Shown here: piece by piece, positions 34,236-48,300 of the stretch
How the letters are laid out: every line of letters begins with the position of its first letter
Numbering within the stretch: position 1 is the first letter of the stretch
Assembly (NCBI RefSeq): GCF_028769735.1
Contig: NC_088178.1
Span: 8,994,001-9,058,000 of the forward strand
DNA: 64,000 nucleotides
Direction of reading: 5' to 3'
Origin: Zonotrichia leucophrys gambelii
Lineage: Eukaryota > Chordata > Aves > Passeriformes > Passerellidae
The notes under the pieces: generated by a model
Database searches by the model: none
Told to the model about the DNA's origin: nothing
The model's input: only the letters and a program-made list of their open reading frames with translations
Translations under genes and position numbers: made by a program

Positions 34236-37200
34236 AGCCACTTGAGTGCCATTTTTTCTTCCATTCCCTGTTCTCTACTGTGCAAAGCAGTTCCTCAGGC
34301 TCTCTTGGAACAGCAGTGCTTGTTGCTTTGGCGGCACTTTGGTGCTCTGGGATTTGGGGAGCTTTGCTTGTCTGTATAAGCTCCTTCTCTCCTCTGCATG
34401 TGGCTTCGTCCCAGCTTTAGCTGATGTGACATTCCTTTCACAGAAACATGAGTGGGAATGGCAGGTAGCAGCACAGTGCTCATTGCTGCTAATTTCAAAT
34501 GGGACTGCCAGTTAGAAGCTGAAAATGCTGTTTTGTAAATTGCACCTCCAGACAGGCTACACAGCACTAAGCAAAGAGCCAGGAAAACCCTACCGTCCAC
34601 TTTCTGAGACCTTGGAAAGAAGGGTAGGTTCATTATACTTGTTGGTTTTAGAGTCTGACAGTATTTTTAGGCCTGAAGAACTCAGTGATACACATTCAAA
34701 TTCATCATTCTAACAGTTTTCAACTTTCACAGTAAATTATTTGTTTTAAAGGTTGAACATGTCACATGGTAATAGCATCTAACCAGCAGCTATGAAATGT
34801 CGAAGGAATCAGAGGAGAGAGGGAGAAATCTCAGTAAGCAAAAGATAATGACTGGGACAGCAGAACACAAACAGCCCAAACAGACACGATGGGGGGAACT
34901 CCAAAACCTTAGATTTTACTTTGTTTTTGGGTCATGTTGTAACATCACAAAGATCATGCCTGTCATATAAACTTAATCTGAACTTTTTTGTCAGGCTTTG
35001 ACTTATGCAAGTGCCAGAGGAAATGGATGGTAAGACAATGGATCAAATTCCGAACATGTTGGTATATGACGAACTGGAATTTTAAAATATATTTTTACTT
35101 ATTTGTGTTTTTTATTTTTTGTGGTACAACACTAAAGCTCAACAAACAAAGTATTTTTTTGTTCTTATTCCATTTTTTTTTCCCCAACCACATCCAGCTC
35201 CAGGCGGAAGAAAGACTTAAAGATAGTTTAGCAGAAGGAAAACTTCTTGGAGAACAACCCTCATACTATGAATCTGATACATTTATCTGCTTTTGTGGAG
35301 AAGGTGTTATTTTAAATTAAAAAAAAAAAAACACATCAAGCTATTGACTGAAATTTCTAGAAAAAATCAACTTAATGCTGTTAATGTACCTTCTTTATAT
35401 TGTACACTAAGCCACAGTGTAAGTTTCTTCAACCATGCAGGTACATGTAAGGACCCTCTTGGAGAACCATCTCTTTTATAGAAGACAAACTCAAACTTTA
35501 AAATGCAGCCATTGTAAAATACTAAGTTTTATTTCTGTATTTTTGCTTACTTTGGGTGGGAGGAAAATACTAAATTCTTAATTTTGTTGTAAGATGTAGT
35601 ATAGGTAGGAAGAGTATTTCTACAATACAGACTAAAAGAATGAATCGTACTGGCTTTGACACATGATGTATGTTAGTGTATGAGGCCTGTTGTCACAGAA
35701 TATATGGAATTCTAAGGTGTCTGCACTAAGGTCACTGAAGTTCATAATTGTATGGAGCAGGAAAATACTAATATAATTAATTGAAATGAAATATTAAATA
35801 TTGTATACTCTGTTGTATTATTTGGAACTGAATGGTTTTATAAGGTATAATCACGCTCTCGGAGTGTTTTTGCGTTGCTGCTGTAAACAGGTTATGCCTT
35901 GTTAGGGTGCTGTGGTTGAAATGCTGCTGTTCACTAATGCTGTTTGTCGTGCCATGGACAGCAGTGTTCTGTCACCCTTCATTCCTGTTCCATGCAGGCT
36001 TCTTGAGAGATGATCTCTGCACAAACCTGACTCAGCTCACAGAACTCCTGATGTGCAGATGAGCTGCAGCATGTGCTCTTTGTCTTTGCTGCATTTGCTT
36101 GACAATTACAAATAAAAACTACTGGTAGATCATGAGGTCTGGGATCAGTGTAACCTTCTCCATTTTCACTGGGAAAACCTAAACATAATAAGGAAAAAAT
36201 AGCAATTTCATTTTCATCTATGGTTAATTCAATTTGGTAATACCAAATATGGGCATATCTGAGTTCTGTCTTTTGGGGAAAATCTGAACTGAGACAAATT
36301 TGTCGTTAAAGTAACACTGGAAGTTTTGAAGCAGTCAACATCTGGCAAATAAAGGAGGAAAAATTCAAGGTTTTTTTTTTCAAAACAGTTTCATAGAAAT
36401 GAAGACAAAATTTCTGTTTTGGGGCATGGGGGAGAAGGGACTTTCAGGCCTCTGGTTAGAGAAAGAAAAGTATCATGAAGATGTTGGTAGACTTCCCTTG
36501 TATCAAATCTTCCAAATTAATGAAGAAGCCCAAAATATTTAATTTAGGATAATTTATTTGAATTTAGGATATAAGAAGTGAAACACCTCAAAATAATAAG
36601 AGTATTGCTGGCAGCTTTCCACTCTGGACTACTGATGTCAAAGTGAATGATTGAGGTATCATGCCAGATTTTAGAAGTGAGTGCAGCATATAACAAACAA
36701 GTGACAGGAACAGTTAATTTAGGAAAAAGAAGTTATAAGGAGCAAACTGATACAGCATAGCAATATATAAAAACAAGAAAAGTCATCTTGAGGTAGTTGT
36801 AGTGGTTCTGCTATTTAATAACTGTATATAAAAGGTTTGGTTAGGACTGCTTTTCTGTGTTAGGTGTCCTGGAATCCTTTTTTGGAAGGTGTAGACAGAG
36901 GTCATAGAAGTCATAGCTGAATAGAACAAAATGGGAAGGAATATTAGTAGAGCAATCGCCACTTTTAAGTGCTGCAAAGTGTGCCCTGAATCTGTCAGCA
37001 GGATTTCTGTTTTTGTTTTTCAGAAGAAAAAGTACAGCAAAACAGATCAAACCTAACATTTTTTGTCTGAGTCCCCATCACTCACTAGAGGAAATGACAA
37101 ACTCATTTTATGTGATTTTTATGGCTATGCCCTCCCCCTTTCCCTCAATTCTGTTTTATTCATTAATTGCAATTCTCAGTTTTTGTTCCAGGCTTTTTAA

Positions 37201-38403
37201 GCTGGATTATCACCTTTTCATTCCAATATTCTCTCCTAGTTGCCTGTAGTTATCACTACCTTTTTATAACAGTTGATTTCATAACCTTTTGATCTGCTTT
37301 AGTACTTAACTACCTGTACTTTATAACACAATAGTAATTATTTTTCCTTATGAAAAAACCCAGTTTTGTTTTCAAACTCCTGAAAAATTTAAATTTAAAT
37401 GACATAAACATTCATTAAACTTTATTTATGGCCCAACTCACAAATACTCAGTTAACTGCAGTGCACAGAAGATATTTTCAAGTTAAAAAACTACTTCTTT
37501 AAATGTACTGGGGGAATTCATACGAAGTTGCCAATAGAAATTTCAAAGATGGGGAATATTTACATGAAGAATCCCAGTTAAAAAAATCCAAATAAACTAA
37601 CTGAGAGGCAATGTAATTACATCAAAAATCTTCAGGAACCACAGTAGATATTTGTTATCTGTTAAGATAAATATTCACTTTAAATTAAATGATCCAGGCA
37701 TATAGTTGTCTATCTTTCACTTTTCTATTGTGTTTTGTGTTAATAATGTTTTTGGTTAAATGCTCCAAACATTTGGCAGTAAGCCTTCTCCTTGGCCTTC
37801 TCCTTTATTTTCACCATGCTGCAGATGATTGTCTTCTGATTTGGCTTTTTTTTTAACTGAAAAAAATCTATTCAGTGGTACTGAATAGATTTAAGACCTT
37901 CAATAAATCTCATGGATGTGATTGCTGTACCACCATTGCTCCTACCCTATTAGCATGGATTTAACTGTGAACTCCCAGGAGAAGAATTAGTGATCAGAAA
38001 GGTCTGTTTCTGAGTTTTTGCTGTTTAGAATGAATGATGCTCAGTCTCTGGACTAAAGCTTGGTTTAGAAGGTTGCTGTTCATGTTTCAATATAATGCTG
38101 TCATGGTTAAGCCATATCAAGTTGAGCACCAGGTGTTGAACCTGACATAGCACAAGTAAATCCCCATGTCAGCACTTGCCAATCACAGCATACAGTTCCA
38201 GAAAAATAGGAGTGTAATCTATGGAAGATAGATAGACTTTTCACCAAAGAGAAGCTATACCAGCAACTCCAGGCAATTGCTTGGGGAATATAATTGCACC
38301 CAAAGGGAAAGGACACATTCATTGGTCAGTTATACTTTACAAAGCCAAGAGAGTTAATTCTCAGATAGCAGATGAATCACCTACCATGGCTTATTGTTAA
38401 TTT
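34236..38403. other. Intergenic sequence
   Basis: No gene was recognised. It includes two exon-like segments near 34995-35029 and 35198-35320 (weakly supported) and a perfect 13-bp hairpin at 37864-37892. The rest is AT-rich without recognisable elements. Confidence 0.55.
37864..37892. repeat. Perfect 13-bp inverted repeat with 3-nt loop
   Basis: AAATCTATTCAGT at 37864-37876 and its exact reverse complement at 37880-37892 flank GGT. It is AT-rich, with no recognised function. Confidence 0.8.
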
Positions 38404-39010
38404 ATTATCATAGAACCATGGACGACCCACTTGCGAGGGACCTGAAGTGTTGTCTGGTTCAATCATTTTTGGCAAAAGCCAAGACAAGGTGACCCAGCCA
38501 AAATCTTTGTTGGGGAATCCGCCAATTCCCTGAGGAGATAATTCCAATGGCTGATTGCTCTCATGGTGAAAATTATTCCTCTTGTGTCCAATTGGAATTG
38601 ACCCAGGAGTAACTTGCACCTATTATCCCTCCTCTTTTCCACATGACTCCTTGTAAAAAGGCAGTCTCCAGCTTTTTTAGTCAAGTCTTATAGTTCTTTA
38701 AATATTGGAACATGGTCATACAAGATCTCTCCTTCTTTCCTCAAGGCTGAATAAACACAGGCATCTCAGCCTTTCCTTATGGAAGGCTTCCTAGTCCTTG
38801 GATCATCTTTGTTGCCCTTCTCAGGACCCTGCCCAGCCTATCCCCATCTTTCTTTATAGTGGGGAGCACGGCTGAACACAGCATCCCAGCTGTGGCCTGG
38901 CAAGCACAGAGTGGGATCATGCCTTCTTTACCTCTACTTGTGATGCCCTTGTTGATGCAACCCAGCATCCTTTTTGCTTTCCTTGCCACAGCAAGGCTTG
39001 TTGTCATTCA
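38404..39010 (-). mobile_element. CR1-type LINE fragment, 3' end (5'-truncated, decayed)
   Basis: The minus strand carries, in broken frames, the C-terminal tail typical of CR1 ORF2 reverse transcriptase. Recognisable pieces are RRATKMIQGL, RLRCLCLFSLEERRRDL, and near the end a FQLDTRGIIF...HWNYLLREL segment. The 3' end at about 38404 matches the CR1-style terminal repeat (TCATAGAACCATGG on the + strand). There is no catalytic RT core, so the copy is 5'-truncated and dead. CR1 is the main LINE of birds and other sauropsids, which supports a bird-like source. Confidence 0.88.
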
Positions 39011-42000
39011 GGTTGTGAATAAAAATATAGGCAATCTGTTTACTGGATTTATTTTCTGTACAAAATAATAATAATAAAAAAAGGCAAAAAAGGAAAGGCA
39101 AATTGTCCTGAAAAAAAACCACAACTGAATTCTGTCTTTTCAGAACATTGGTACTAATTGCAAGAATAGAGGAGTGAAATAAGAGTGGTTTCTGATGTCT
39201 TTTAAAAAAAGAGTTGCCTGGAAGATTTTTGGAAATTAAAAATAGGCAATAAATACATAAGGCTCAGCTACCTGCTAAAAGTTGTCAACTCTTAATTTTA
39301 CATCTGTTGTTGATCACACTGCAGGACTTGATAATATGTTTATGATCATGTCGCTGCAGTGGAAGAGGCAAAGTTAAATTGTCACATCTAGTCAAGTAGG
39401 GGTCCTGGTCTTTCATGTATATTTGATGATAAACAGTCCCACTGAAGCCTGGCTGGTGTATTACAGCAGTACCCTTACAGCAAGGTTTGTGATTCTTTGC
39501 TGCCTCAGGCATAAGCATCTATATCTCTCAAGTTGTTTTAAACCAAGTAGAATTAAAATTATACAGACTTTTAACAAAAGAGTAGTTTCATCTGTAATCC
39601 TGGTTTTGTCTTAAGGGTTATCATTTTGCATTTTGTTTAGCAACTGAGTGAGAGAAGCTGTGCCAATAACTGCTAGATGCTGGCAAATAATTACTTGGCA
39701 TTCAAGTCAAGTAAACATTTTATATACTATAAAGTTATTTAGCATTTAAATTTCAGAGTAACTTATGATCTGTGGTATTAACTTTAGCTTCCTTCCTTCC
39801 TCTTACATGATCAAACTTAGTAAATGTAATTTCAAATGTACTTCTATGTTCTGTTTGTAACTATCCCCCTGAAACTATCTCCCCTATAGGATAAGCTGCC
39901 ATATTGCAGTAATGAAACCTGACAAGATGCCTCGAATCTCAATACATTCAATAACAAAGTTCAAGATGAAAATTACTTAAATAAAGGGCTGTAAGTATTT
40001 GGTTGCTATTTTTTTGTGAATTCAGTTTTTTTATGAGGAAAGGACAAACACATACACCCATTTCAGCTGCATACAATAGGCCATTGTCATTTGCTCTCAC
40101 TGAGCAATGCATATTCATGCTCTCAGCAGTTCGATATGTACTCCTATCATTACCTCTCCTGAGATCTGCCTTGATTCTGTCCTGAGTGTCACTCCAAACA
40201 GCAGATTTGGAGCTAGAAAACTTTATAATATAAAGGTTTTCCTGCTGTCTATGTTGCAGGTGTAAATATGCCTTTGAAACAATTCTGGAGGTGAGGAAAT
40301 ATTTATCTCATTTAGCTGTATTTAGCTGTATTTTTTGAATGGTTTGAAAAATTACTTTTGAGATATTTTCTATTATTTAATGAAGAAGTTTTTATCCATT
40401 TAAAGCCAAGAACCACCTGATAAGGAAAATATGTAGCTGAACTGCTGAGCAGATGAATTAATGCAGTTACATATTCTTTTGGAGAGTCACCAGAAATGCT
40501 TCAGGATCTTCCAAGATCTCAATTCTTAGTTTACTACCTAATTTTCAATCTCAAGAAGGCACGTGAAGTTGTCACCAACTTTTACTGTGAAAATGTTTTG
40601 CAAAGTGAGAGCTGCACAAATAAGAGTGGTGGTAGCTCCCTACAAGTGATGACAAGTCCTGAGTAGAGTTGTAGCTTTGCTCAAGTATTTGAATGATAAA
40701 TGTCCTGGATTCACAGTCACAGGAATAGCTTGTAAGTGCAAGTAAGGAAAAGTACACTTTTTCAAACCACTTGGCACTGAGAACACAGCTAAGAAGCAAA
40801 TTCTCCAAGCCTGATAAATGCTGATATATCTCCTGCATAATCCTTGTGGCCATTTTCTCCAGAGGAACTTCCAAAAAAGGCAGTCAGGTGTTAGTGTGGA
40901 AGTGCAGTAAGATATAGAACTTACCTTTCTGATAATGCCATTTATGCAGATTTTATCCTGTCTGCAGCCTGTTGCTGTCCCAGTGCTCCATGGAAATGTT
41001 TCAGGTTTGCTGTCCACCATCACTTGCTGTTGGAAATGGGGTGCTTTGTCCTAGTTGGCTCTGTGCTCATCTTGGAGCTAGCTGTAGTCTTCCTCATTTA
41101 TCTTCTCATCCTTTGCCTTGGATTCTTTGACACCTACACTGATAGCTCTGATTTTCCAGTCTCCTGGGAAAGCCTTTTCTTTCTCTCCTTCATGGAAAAA
41201 TGACTCAGCAGCTGGATGGGAAAGTTGTGTGGATTTGCTGTGGGAGACCTTGGTTTCCTCTCAGGACATTTCCCATTCACACCCCAAGGTGTGAGCAGGC
41301 AATTATCCAGCTCTGCTTCTCTGCCCCAGTCCTGACAGCCTGGAGAGTCTGGCTTTCCACAGACCAGTTTGTGGGGAAGGGAAACACCTATTTCATGTGG
41401 TGCAGGCCAGGCTGAGCCAGTTGCTGGGATCTTGAGAGCATGTGTGTTTAAAGTGAGTGTGAATATTTCACAGTAGAATATGAAAGGTCTACTTTGTGGT
41501 CTTTTAAAAATATTTCTGGCACAGCAAAACAAGTAAGATGGGAGACAGGCTTTTTGTATGGGATTACTTGGTGCCAGTGCAGAACTTTGTCTTTGCCAAG
41601 TTTTTGGTTAAGTTGGAAAGTATATTTCCTTGATTATGATGAGGCGAGACGCTCTTTAAATAGAAAATAAATTTTACTGCCATCTGCAGAGCAATCTGAT
41701 GAATTAAATGGGGAGTTACAAAACTCTTCTGTTGGCCCCTTTGGAATAAGACCATTCGTACGGATTTTATAAATCCAGAACAGAATTTTTAAATATGCCT
41801 CCTTCAAAATTTATCACAAAATATCTTGTTACATGGTGGCAATCTTGGTCAGATTATGTTCCTTTTAGCTGTTTTCTTCCAGTTTGAGATAAAATTATTC
41901 TGCCGTGTTGCTATGAGATTTAAACCCCATATCTCTGCACTTGTCATTTATTTTGAAGAGTTTGAGATGCTTCAGGTGTTGGCATTCATATATCATCCAT

Positions 42001-44686
42001 CAAATATAGCAAAAATCCCACTTTATCACCAGAAACCTTCTGTCATAGCCAGGTTTAACAAGCAACCTCACGAATTAAAACAAGAGCTTAGGTACACCAG
42101 CAGCTATAAACATCTGTTTAAACATGTTAGGGATTATTAGGCAGTACCACAGCCTTGTTAACTTGAAGTGTGAGCCAGGATTGCAGTCCAAAGCAAGCAT
42201 AAGAACTGCGATGTAGCAAAAAAAGAAGGGAAAACCTCAATTTTGCAGAGTCAAGATTAATTGGACATATACAATAAGTACACACAAGCTTTTAAACTCT
42301 CATTCAAACCTAGTCCAGCCATAAAAACACAGCTGTTCAAGCTAACTAAGCATTATAGGTCTAGACCTGCAAATGAGCACTTGAATGGTATTAGAAATTA
42401 AAATCTGCAGTAAAAGTCTTTGGGTATACTTTTTCACATCTATACACAGATCCCATTGGAAATAATGCCAAGTTCAGAGTCAGACTTTGGTTTTCATCAT
42501 AAATGAACTCCATAGGATTGAATAAAAATTGATCTTGGATTCTCAGACTTCCAATATAATGCTGTGGGATTAGGCAATCTGAGAGACAGACAGTGAGAAT
42601 TATTAGTTTTTTGTGCAGAAAGATACCCAGAAGTATTCTTTTTAGAAAAGACAACAACAACACATCTATTTCATCCTAGTCCTCCAGTATGCTTTATGTC
42701 TTAACCATAATTGAAAAAACCTTTTCCAAAGTCTTTATTTCATCCAAGCAAAATCCCACGACTGGTGGTGTTATCCTTCTGAAAGTGACAGGTGTCTTTC
42801 CTTTACATCTTCTCTTCTTTGGACTCCTTGAGTTTGTGCTGTCTAAGCCCTTCTCATAAAGCAAGGAATCTATCTTTTTACAATTGCTGCTGTGGAGATG
42901 ACATGCAGATCCATCTTCTCACTCTTTCATCTTCACACCTGTTTTCCTCCATGCAAACCACACCTTTAGCTCTTCTGATATGATATTATGGTTGTTTGGA
43001 TTTTACTTTTTGTGTAAGATGACTAAACCCCTTGGTGTTTTCATCATGTTCCTTTCCTCCTTTTTAATAACTGTGAACAAAATTTGACTTTGTCACCTAT
43101 GCACTAATTATTTTATCATCATCTCTTTGTGATCTGCAGATTTAGGTGATATTGGAGTCTTGCAGAGTTTTCCACAACTAATTGAGATTACTCTTCTTTG
43201 ATTTATTCACACAAGTAGAGCATATAATTAAAATATTCAATTGTATCAATATCCTTTTCAGTTGTCATATTTATGTCTGCTCAATGTGCTGTTAAATGTT
43301 TTTCATTCTCATTTTGTTCTCATGACTCAAATCTTTAAATCCACCTAACTTCATTTTTTCCCTCACACCACGTGCTGCCTACTTCCGTAACTTTCAACTT
43401 ATGCCATTTTTCAATGTTCAGATAGTTCCCAGTTTCAAATGAGGTCATGAAAGCAATTTCTATTAGTCAAATAAAGCCAGATATTGCATATAAATAATAT
43501 ACATCTCTGTTATTCAGCCATGTGTTAGGGAACCTGGCTGTTTTGCTGCAGTGTAGGACTTCAGACAGGATGGTAGAAAAATGTTTAGAATACATGAGAG
43601 AATAAAAAATAGGTGTGAGAACAAATTATTAGAATATCTTGTAGTGAAAAGCTGTTTGAATTTAAGATATTGAAGGAAAATAGTACAAGCAAGTATTTCA
43701 CGCTTCTTAGTGTGTCTATATTGTAATGATAAAGTAGCACAACAATCAGACACTAAAAAGTGCTAGAAATCTACCACTCATATCTTGGAATGCCAGTGGA
43801 AAGAATACAGATAAATCACTGTCATAGAAACATGTCTAAACAGTTTGCCAAGAAGCAAATTTTGCTGCAGAGTTCTTAAATGATTCAGTGTGTTCTCTGG
43901 TTTGAGAGAATTACTTTTTATCTTCTTCTTTTGTGTCAAGATATCTATTCAATTTTTTAAAAAGAGACCTTTTTATATCAGGAGAAAAAACTTCTTCCTT
44001 CAGTGCTGGAAGAATGACTAGCTTACAGAATTGTCTGTTTTCTAAACACAAAGATTGGATGGATGAGTGTTTAAAAGCACCAGCATTGGAAAGACTTCTA
44101 GCTGTACTTGCCACTTTAAAAATTAAATCCGTGACTATAGAAATTTCCTGGACTGTAATTCTTCATTGTAGATGTCTGTTTATGCCTTTTGGCTAGCTGG
44201 TGTTTTGAGAATTTGTGAGTTTGTGAGAGCTGTATCTACCCACAGTGTCTTGGTGGAAGGTACATGGAAGCCCTTCAAGGATCTAAATCCCATCTGATCT
44301 TTGTGCCTCAATCTGTGTTTCCCTCACTGCACTCATGAATGGGATAACTTTCAACAAAAGACTGCTTTGCCTTTCTGGTTCCATTTAAAACGAATATTGA
44401 CATTTGCAAACAATAGCGGCCCTTGTGATGCAAATGGCACTGCTGCAAAGGATGTTCACAGCTCTGAACAGAATGGTTCCAATTTGATTTTTCTAGCTGG
44501 TGTCAGGGTGACAGATACATGACAACTGTGGGAGAATGTGGCCAGTTTTCCTCCAAAAGTCTGACTGGCACATCTGAACAGTTGCTCAAATATGACAACA
44601 GTCAGAATCTAGATAAAACTTTGTGCTTTTAATTCTCAAAATGTGTATATTTGGAAAAAAGCTTCATCCAACTCAACAACATAAAA
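39011..44686. other. Intergenic sequence
   Basis: AT-rich DNA without a recognisable gene, RNA gene or transposon. The scattered short open frames show no family features. Confidence 0.55.
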
Positions 44687-44692
44687 TCCCAC

Positions 44693-45302
44693 TGTCCGGT
44701 TATCTCGGCTGTTTGAGGGGCCTGGAAAGGCCTGGGGTGGCCTTGGGGCAGCCCGCGTATCGAAGGACGAGAAGAGGCTTCAGTTCTTCTTTCGGTTTTT
44801 ATGTTTATTAATTGTTTATCTAAAAGATGTTCTTTCAGCCGAACAGAGATCTGCTCAGCAGTCAGCCATGAGCACACTGTCTGCCCTCCCGGGCAGCCAC
44901 GTATCTTTATACCCATTGTTACGTGTACAATATTTATCATTTTTCCCCAATACCATTTTTTCTTATAACTTGGTGCACTCTCAGTAATAACCAATCCAAA
45001 GGTGCCACCGTGGCCAAAGAAGATGGAGGAGAAGAGGAAGAAGAAGAAGGACAGGACACACCCCAATTCCTCCATCTTACTCTTCTAAACCCCCCTGTAC
45101 ATAAATCCTAAACCCTGTTTCTCACCCTCTAATTAACTAATCCCTTCACCATTCACCCTGGTGAAGCCCTCATCCTTGTCATCTCCTGTGTAGGACCAAA
45201 GTCCAGCTACCAGACACTTCTGGCAACATTCCAGGACTCCCGAGCCCCCCAAGGTGGTCTCGGTGGCTCAGCATCTCAGGACTGAGATCTTGAGATCCGA
45301 CA
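44693..45302 (-). mobile_element. Solo LTR of class II-like ERV
   Basis: This is a 610-bp LTR read on the minus strand, starting TGTCGGATCTCAAGATCTCAG and ending GAGATAACCGGACA (TG...CA ends). It is flanked by a 6-bp target duplication TCCCAC at 44687-44692 and 45303-45308. It carries a TATA motif (TATAAAG on the minus strand, 44905-44911) and the same pyrimidine-rich block and U5 words as the provirus at 49-52 kb, so it belongs to the same family but is more diverged. No internal sequence remains, which fits LTR-LTR recombination. It lacks the PBS-like block found inside the proviral LTRs. Confidence 0.93.
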
Positions 45303-45308
45303 TCCCAC

Positions 45309-48300
45309 CACATTCTATGTGTAACCAATGATTTTGTAAGTAAAAATTAACTGCCTGCTAGCAGGGGGTGATTATATCCTCTAATCTTCCCCCCAAAATT
45401 TAAAACAGCTTCTTTAGTGATGTGAGAATCTCAAGAAATTTGTTGGAAAACCAATCTTATCTCCAGTGAAAGTCTCATTTACCTTCAAGAACTCGGATAC
45501 TAAAAATTGCGTTGATTTTCACAGGAAATTAAAGTGGTTATTCTAATACAACATTCAGAAAAATTGAAGTTTGGTTACTCTCTAGATAGCAGTAGAATTG
45601 GACCAGGAAATACAGAAACAAATACATGGATAGTATTTCAGCCTGAGACATGCAACACATTGTCATTTGCTGAATTTAGCAGTGGGATGCTGAAAACCCC
45701 TCTCTGTCTATGCCATGCCTGAGCAATGAGATTTGTTTGATTTCCACCCATAAATTCAAGATAAAAGATGAGTTTGTCTCTCCTAGAAAATAAAATAAAA
45801 CAAAAAATATAGTTGAACATTATTCAAAGAAAGTATTAAAGACAAACAGGAAAATGGCAAAGCCGCTGCTGCTTAGAGTGATGCATTTGACAATTCTGAA
45901 CTGACAGGTTGAATTAACACTTGGGTTTTTGGTTTTTTTAGCAGTTAATTCAGTTCTTGCTTTGTTTTGAAATTTAATAATCTAAGCATGTTTAAAAATT
46001 TAATGACAGATATTTTATGCTCAAATTTAATTCAGGAAAGCAATGACAAGTGCTCTAGTACAAAAATAACACACCTCATTTCAACACCTAAAGTCAATGT
46101 AATGTCTAATGTACAAATTATGGAATGTATGGTAGAATAATTATTTGATTTTTTTTTTGGTTATAGTGATATAAAGTTTTTCAGAATTGTAGAAACCTTC
46201 AACTGTTGATAAATTTTAACAGGCATAACACAAATTTTTTCAGTATTAGGCTCCATACTTCATAAAACGTCTTCTTCACTGTGATATCTACAATACATAG
46301 GCCAGTTTTGGGGCTGCTCTTATGGTGATGTCACATATTACCTTGTGTATCAAAAATCTGTATTTTTTTTTTTCCCAAGCATCGGTGAGCCTCTCTTAAA
46401 ACTTTTTTGAATGAACAGCAAGGACCATTTCTGTTCTGTAGAGACCCTGGCACAGTTGGCCACAGCCAGTCCTTGCAGTTGCTATGGTAACATAACAGCT
46501 ATTGGAGAATGCTGCAGTCTAAAGAGCATGATTTAGAAAAAAACACGGCATAAAACCATAATATAATATCACTTTCCTTTCTTACAGAGCACTCTTCTTT
46601 TTTTTTTTTTTTTTTTTTTTTTTTGCTTCTAGTAGCCACCATGAATCATGAATTCATCTTTGGATTTCAAATAGGATGGTACAGGTTAGTGCTGAGTGGG
46701 TGCATTGAGAGTAAATTAAAGAAAAATAAGGAAGCAACTTTCCTGGAAGCACATATCATGGTACTGAACTTATTGAAATTGATAGCTGAGTGAAATGGAG
46801 CAATAGGTTGTTAAAGGAATCCTGGGTTTCTTAATTCTCATGTTAAGTAAAAAGGGAAAAGAGACTTGCATGGAAGAAACCAGGATCAGAGTGAAGAAAA
46901 GATTTGTATTAACAAATGTGCATTTTTTTCTTTGCCTTTATCATACATGGGAATTCTTCCCCTCTGCCATCCCTGCAGATCATTTGCTCATTGCACACTT
47001 CATTGTGGCCCCCTCAGGAAGTCATCTCGGATGTTTGCTAATGAATTTCAGATGCTGTTGCCCTCCATCACAATTTCTACCCTTGTATAGTTAAAGCAGT
47101 AAGAATATTTCCATTTCCAGACTCAGAAGAGAGACAATATATTCCTGTATGCTCTGGTGCTGGGAAGAAGATAATGCATAGAAAAGACTTTAAAATGAAT
47201 ATAATGAGGAATATGCAGAGGAAAACATGGTGCATATTTACATTGCAACTCCAACAACAAAGCAAAATTGAAAACAAAACAGAAAGCATGTTTGCAATAT
47301 GTCACCCTAAAGGATACCTTTGAATTGAAATATTAAAAGCATTCTCAGTAACAGCAGACTACGCCAATTTAAAACAAAACCCAAATTTGTCATACCTCAA
47401 CAGCTCAGAGTAGAAAATTCAAAACAATTCCAAACAACTCAAACATTGTCCGAACTTGTGAGCTGCTTTTCTTTCTTCCTTTTTCCTAACCTCTCTCCTC
47501 CCTCTTCCAAATGCCTCACATTATCTGGCTTCCAATAAAGGCTGTTGGTCTGTCTGATGTGTGCCTAGTCAGAGGATAAGGGAAAAAATGTTATAACTAT
47601 TTTTCATGTACTTTTTTTAATGATTAAAAAAATACTTTCCTCTCTATGGTAACTGGGATTTAATCAAATATATGGATAAATAAACACACCCTCCTACCTA
47701 TGAAAGATTCCATTGCTTTGCTTTAAAATTATGATTTAATAGCTATAATTCCTTTATAGCTATAATTCCTTTATAGCTATAATTTCTTTGCACCTAGAAA
47801 CTGAAGTAGGGCCCTCACCATGCTTAACAGTTTATGAATGCATAGAATTAAAACTTGGAATGGTCAGAGTTTGGAGATTTACTGTTGACTGCAGCACATC
47901 AAAGATTTCACCTGTGAAAAAAACATTCCCTGCCAAAAAACTCCCACCCTTGTAATGATCAGGCCAGACTGAGGAGGGGAGGAGAGGAGGCAGAGTGGGT
48001 GTGGGTGATGAGGCAGCTGAGGCACAGAGAGGCTCCTTCTGTCACCTGTCGCAGCGCAGTGCCCTGGCCAGGCTGCCTCCGCTCATCGCTGACTGCTCAT
48101 CTTTGCATTGCCCGTGCAGAGGCTGGCTCCAAGAGCCTGCACTCAGTCCTTGGCTGATCCCAGAGCTGACCCAGCTTGCTGAAACCCTCTTGAGTCTCTC
48201 AGTGCTATGTTCCAGCCCGCCTGTTTCCTTTCTTCTGGGAATCCACAAGGAGCTGCCTCTGTTTTGGAGAATGATTCTCGGAAGGAAGGCTTGATCTGGA

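Noticed and set aside
38100..38330. Possible decayed LTR (CATGGTTAAGCCATAT...) before the CR1 fragment
   Set aside because: Only a short resemblance to avian LTR starts; no second end, target duplication or internal motif was found.
22000..44600. Search for a second protein-coding gene, such as the downstream neighbour NEK7 expected from mammalian gene order
   Set aside because: No kinase motifs or exon series were seen; the neighbour probably lies beyond this window.
46598..46680. Poly-T run followed by GCCACCATG, as if a reversed retroposed gene or a start
   Set aside because: No coding frame of note follows on + and no transcript-like sequence precedes on the minus strand; treated as a simple repeat.
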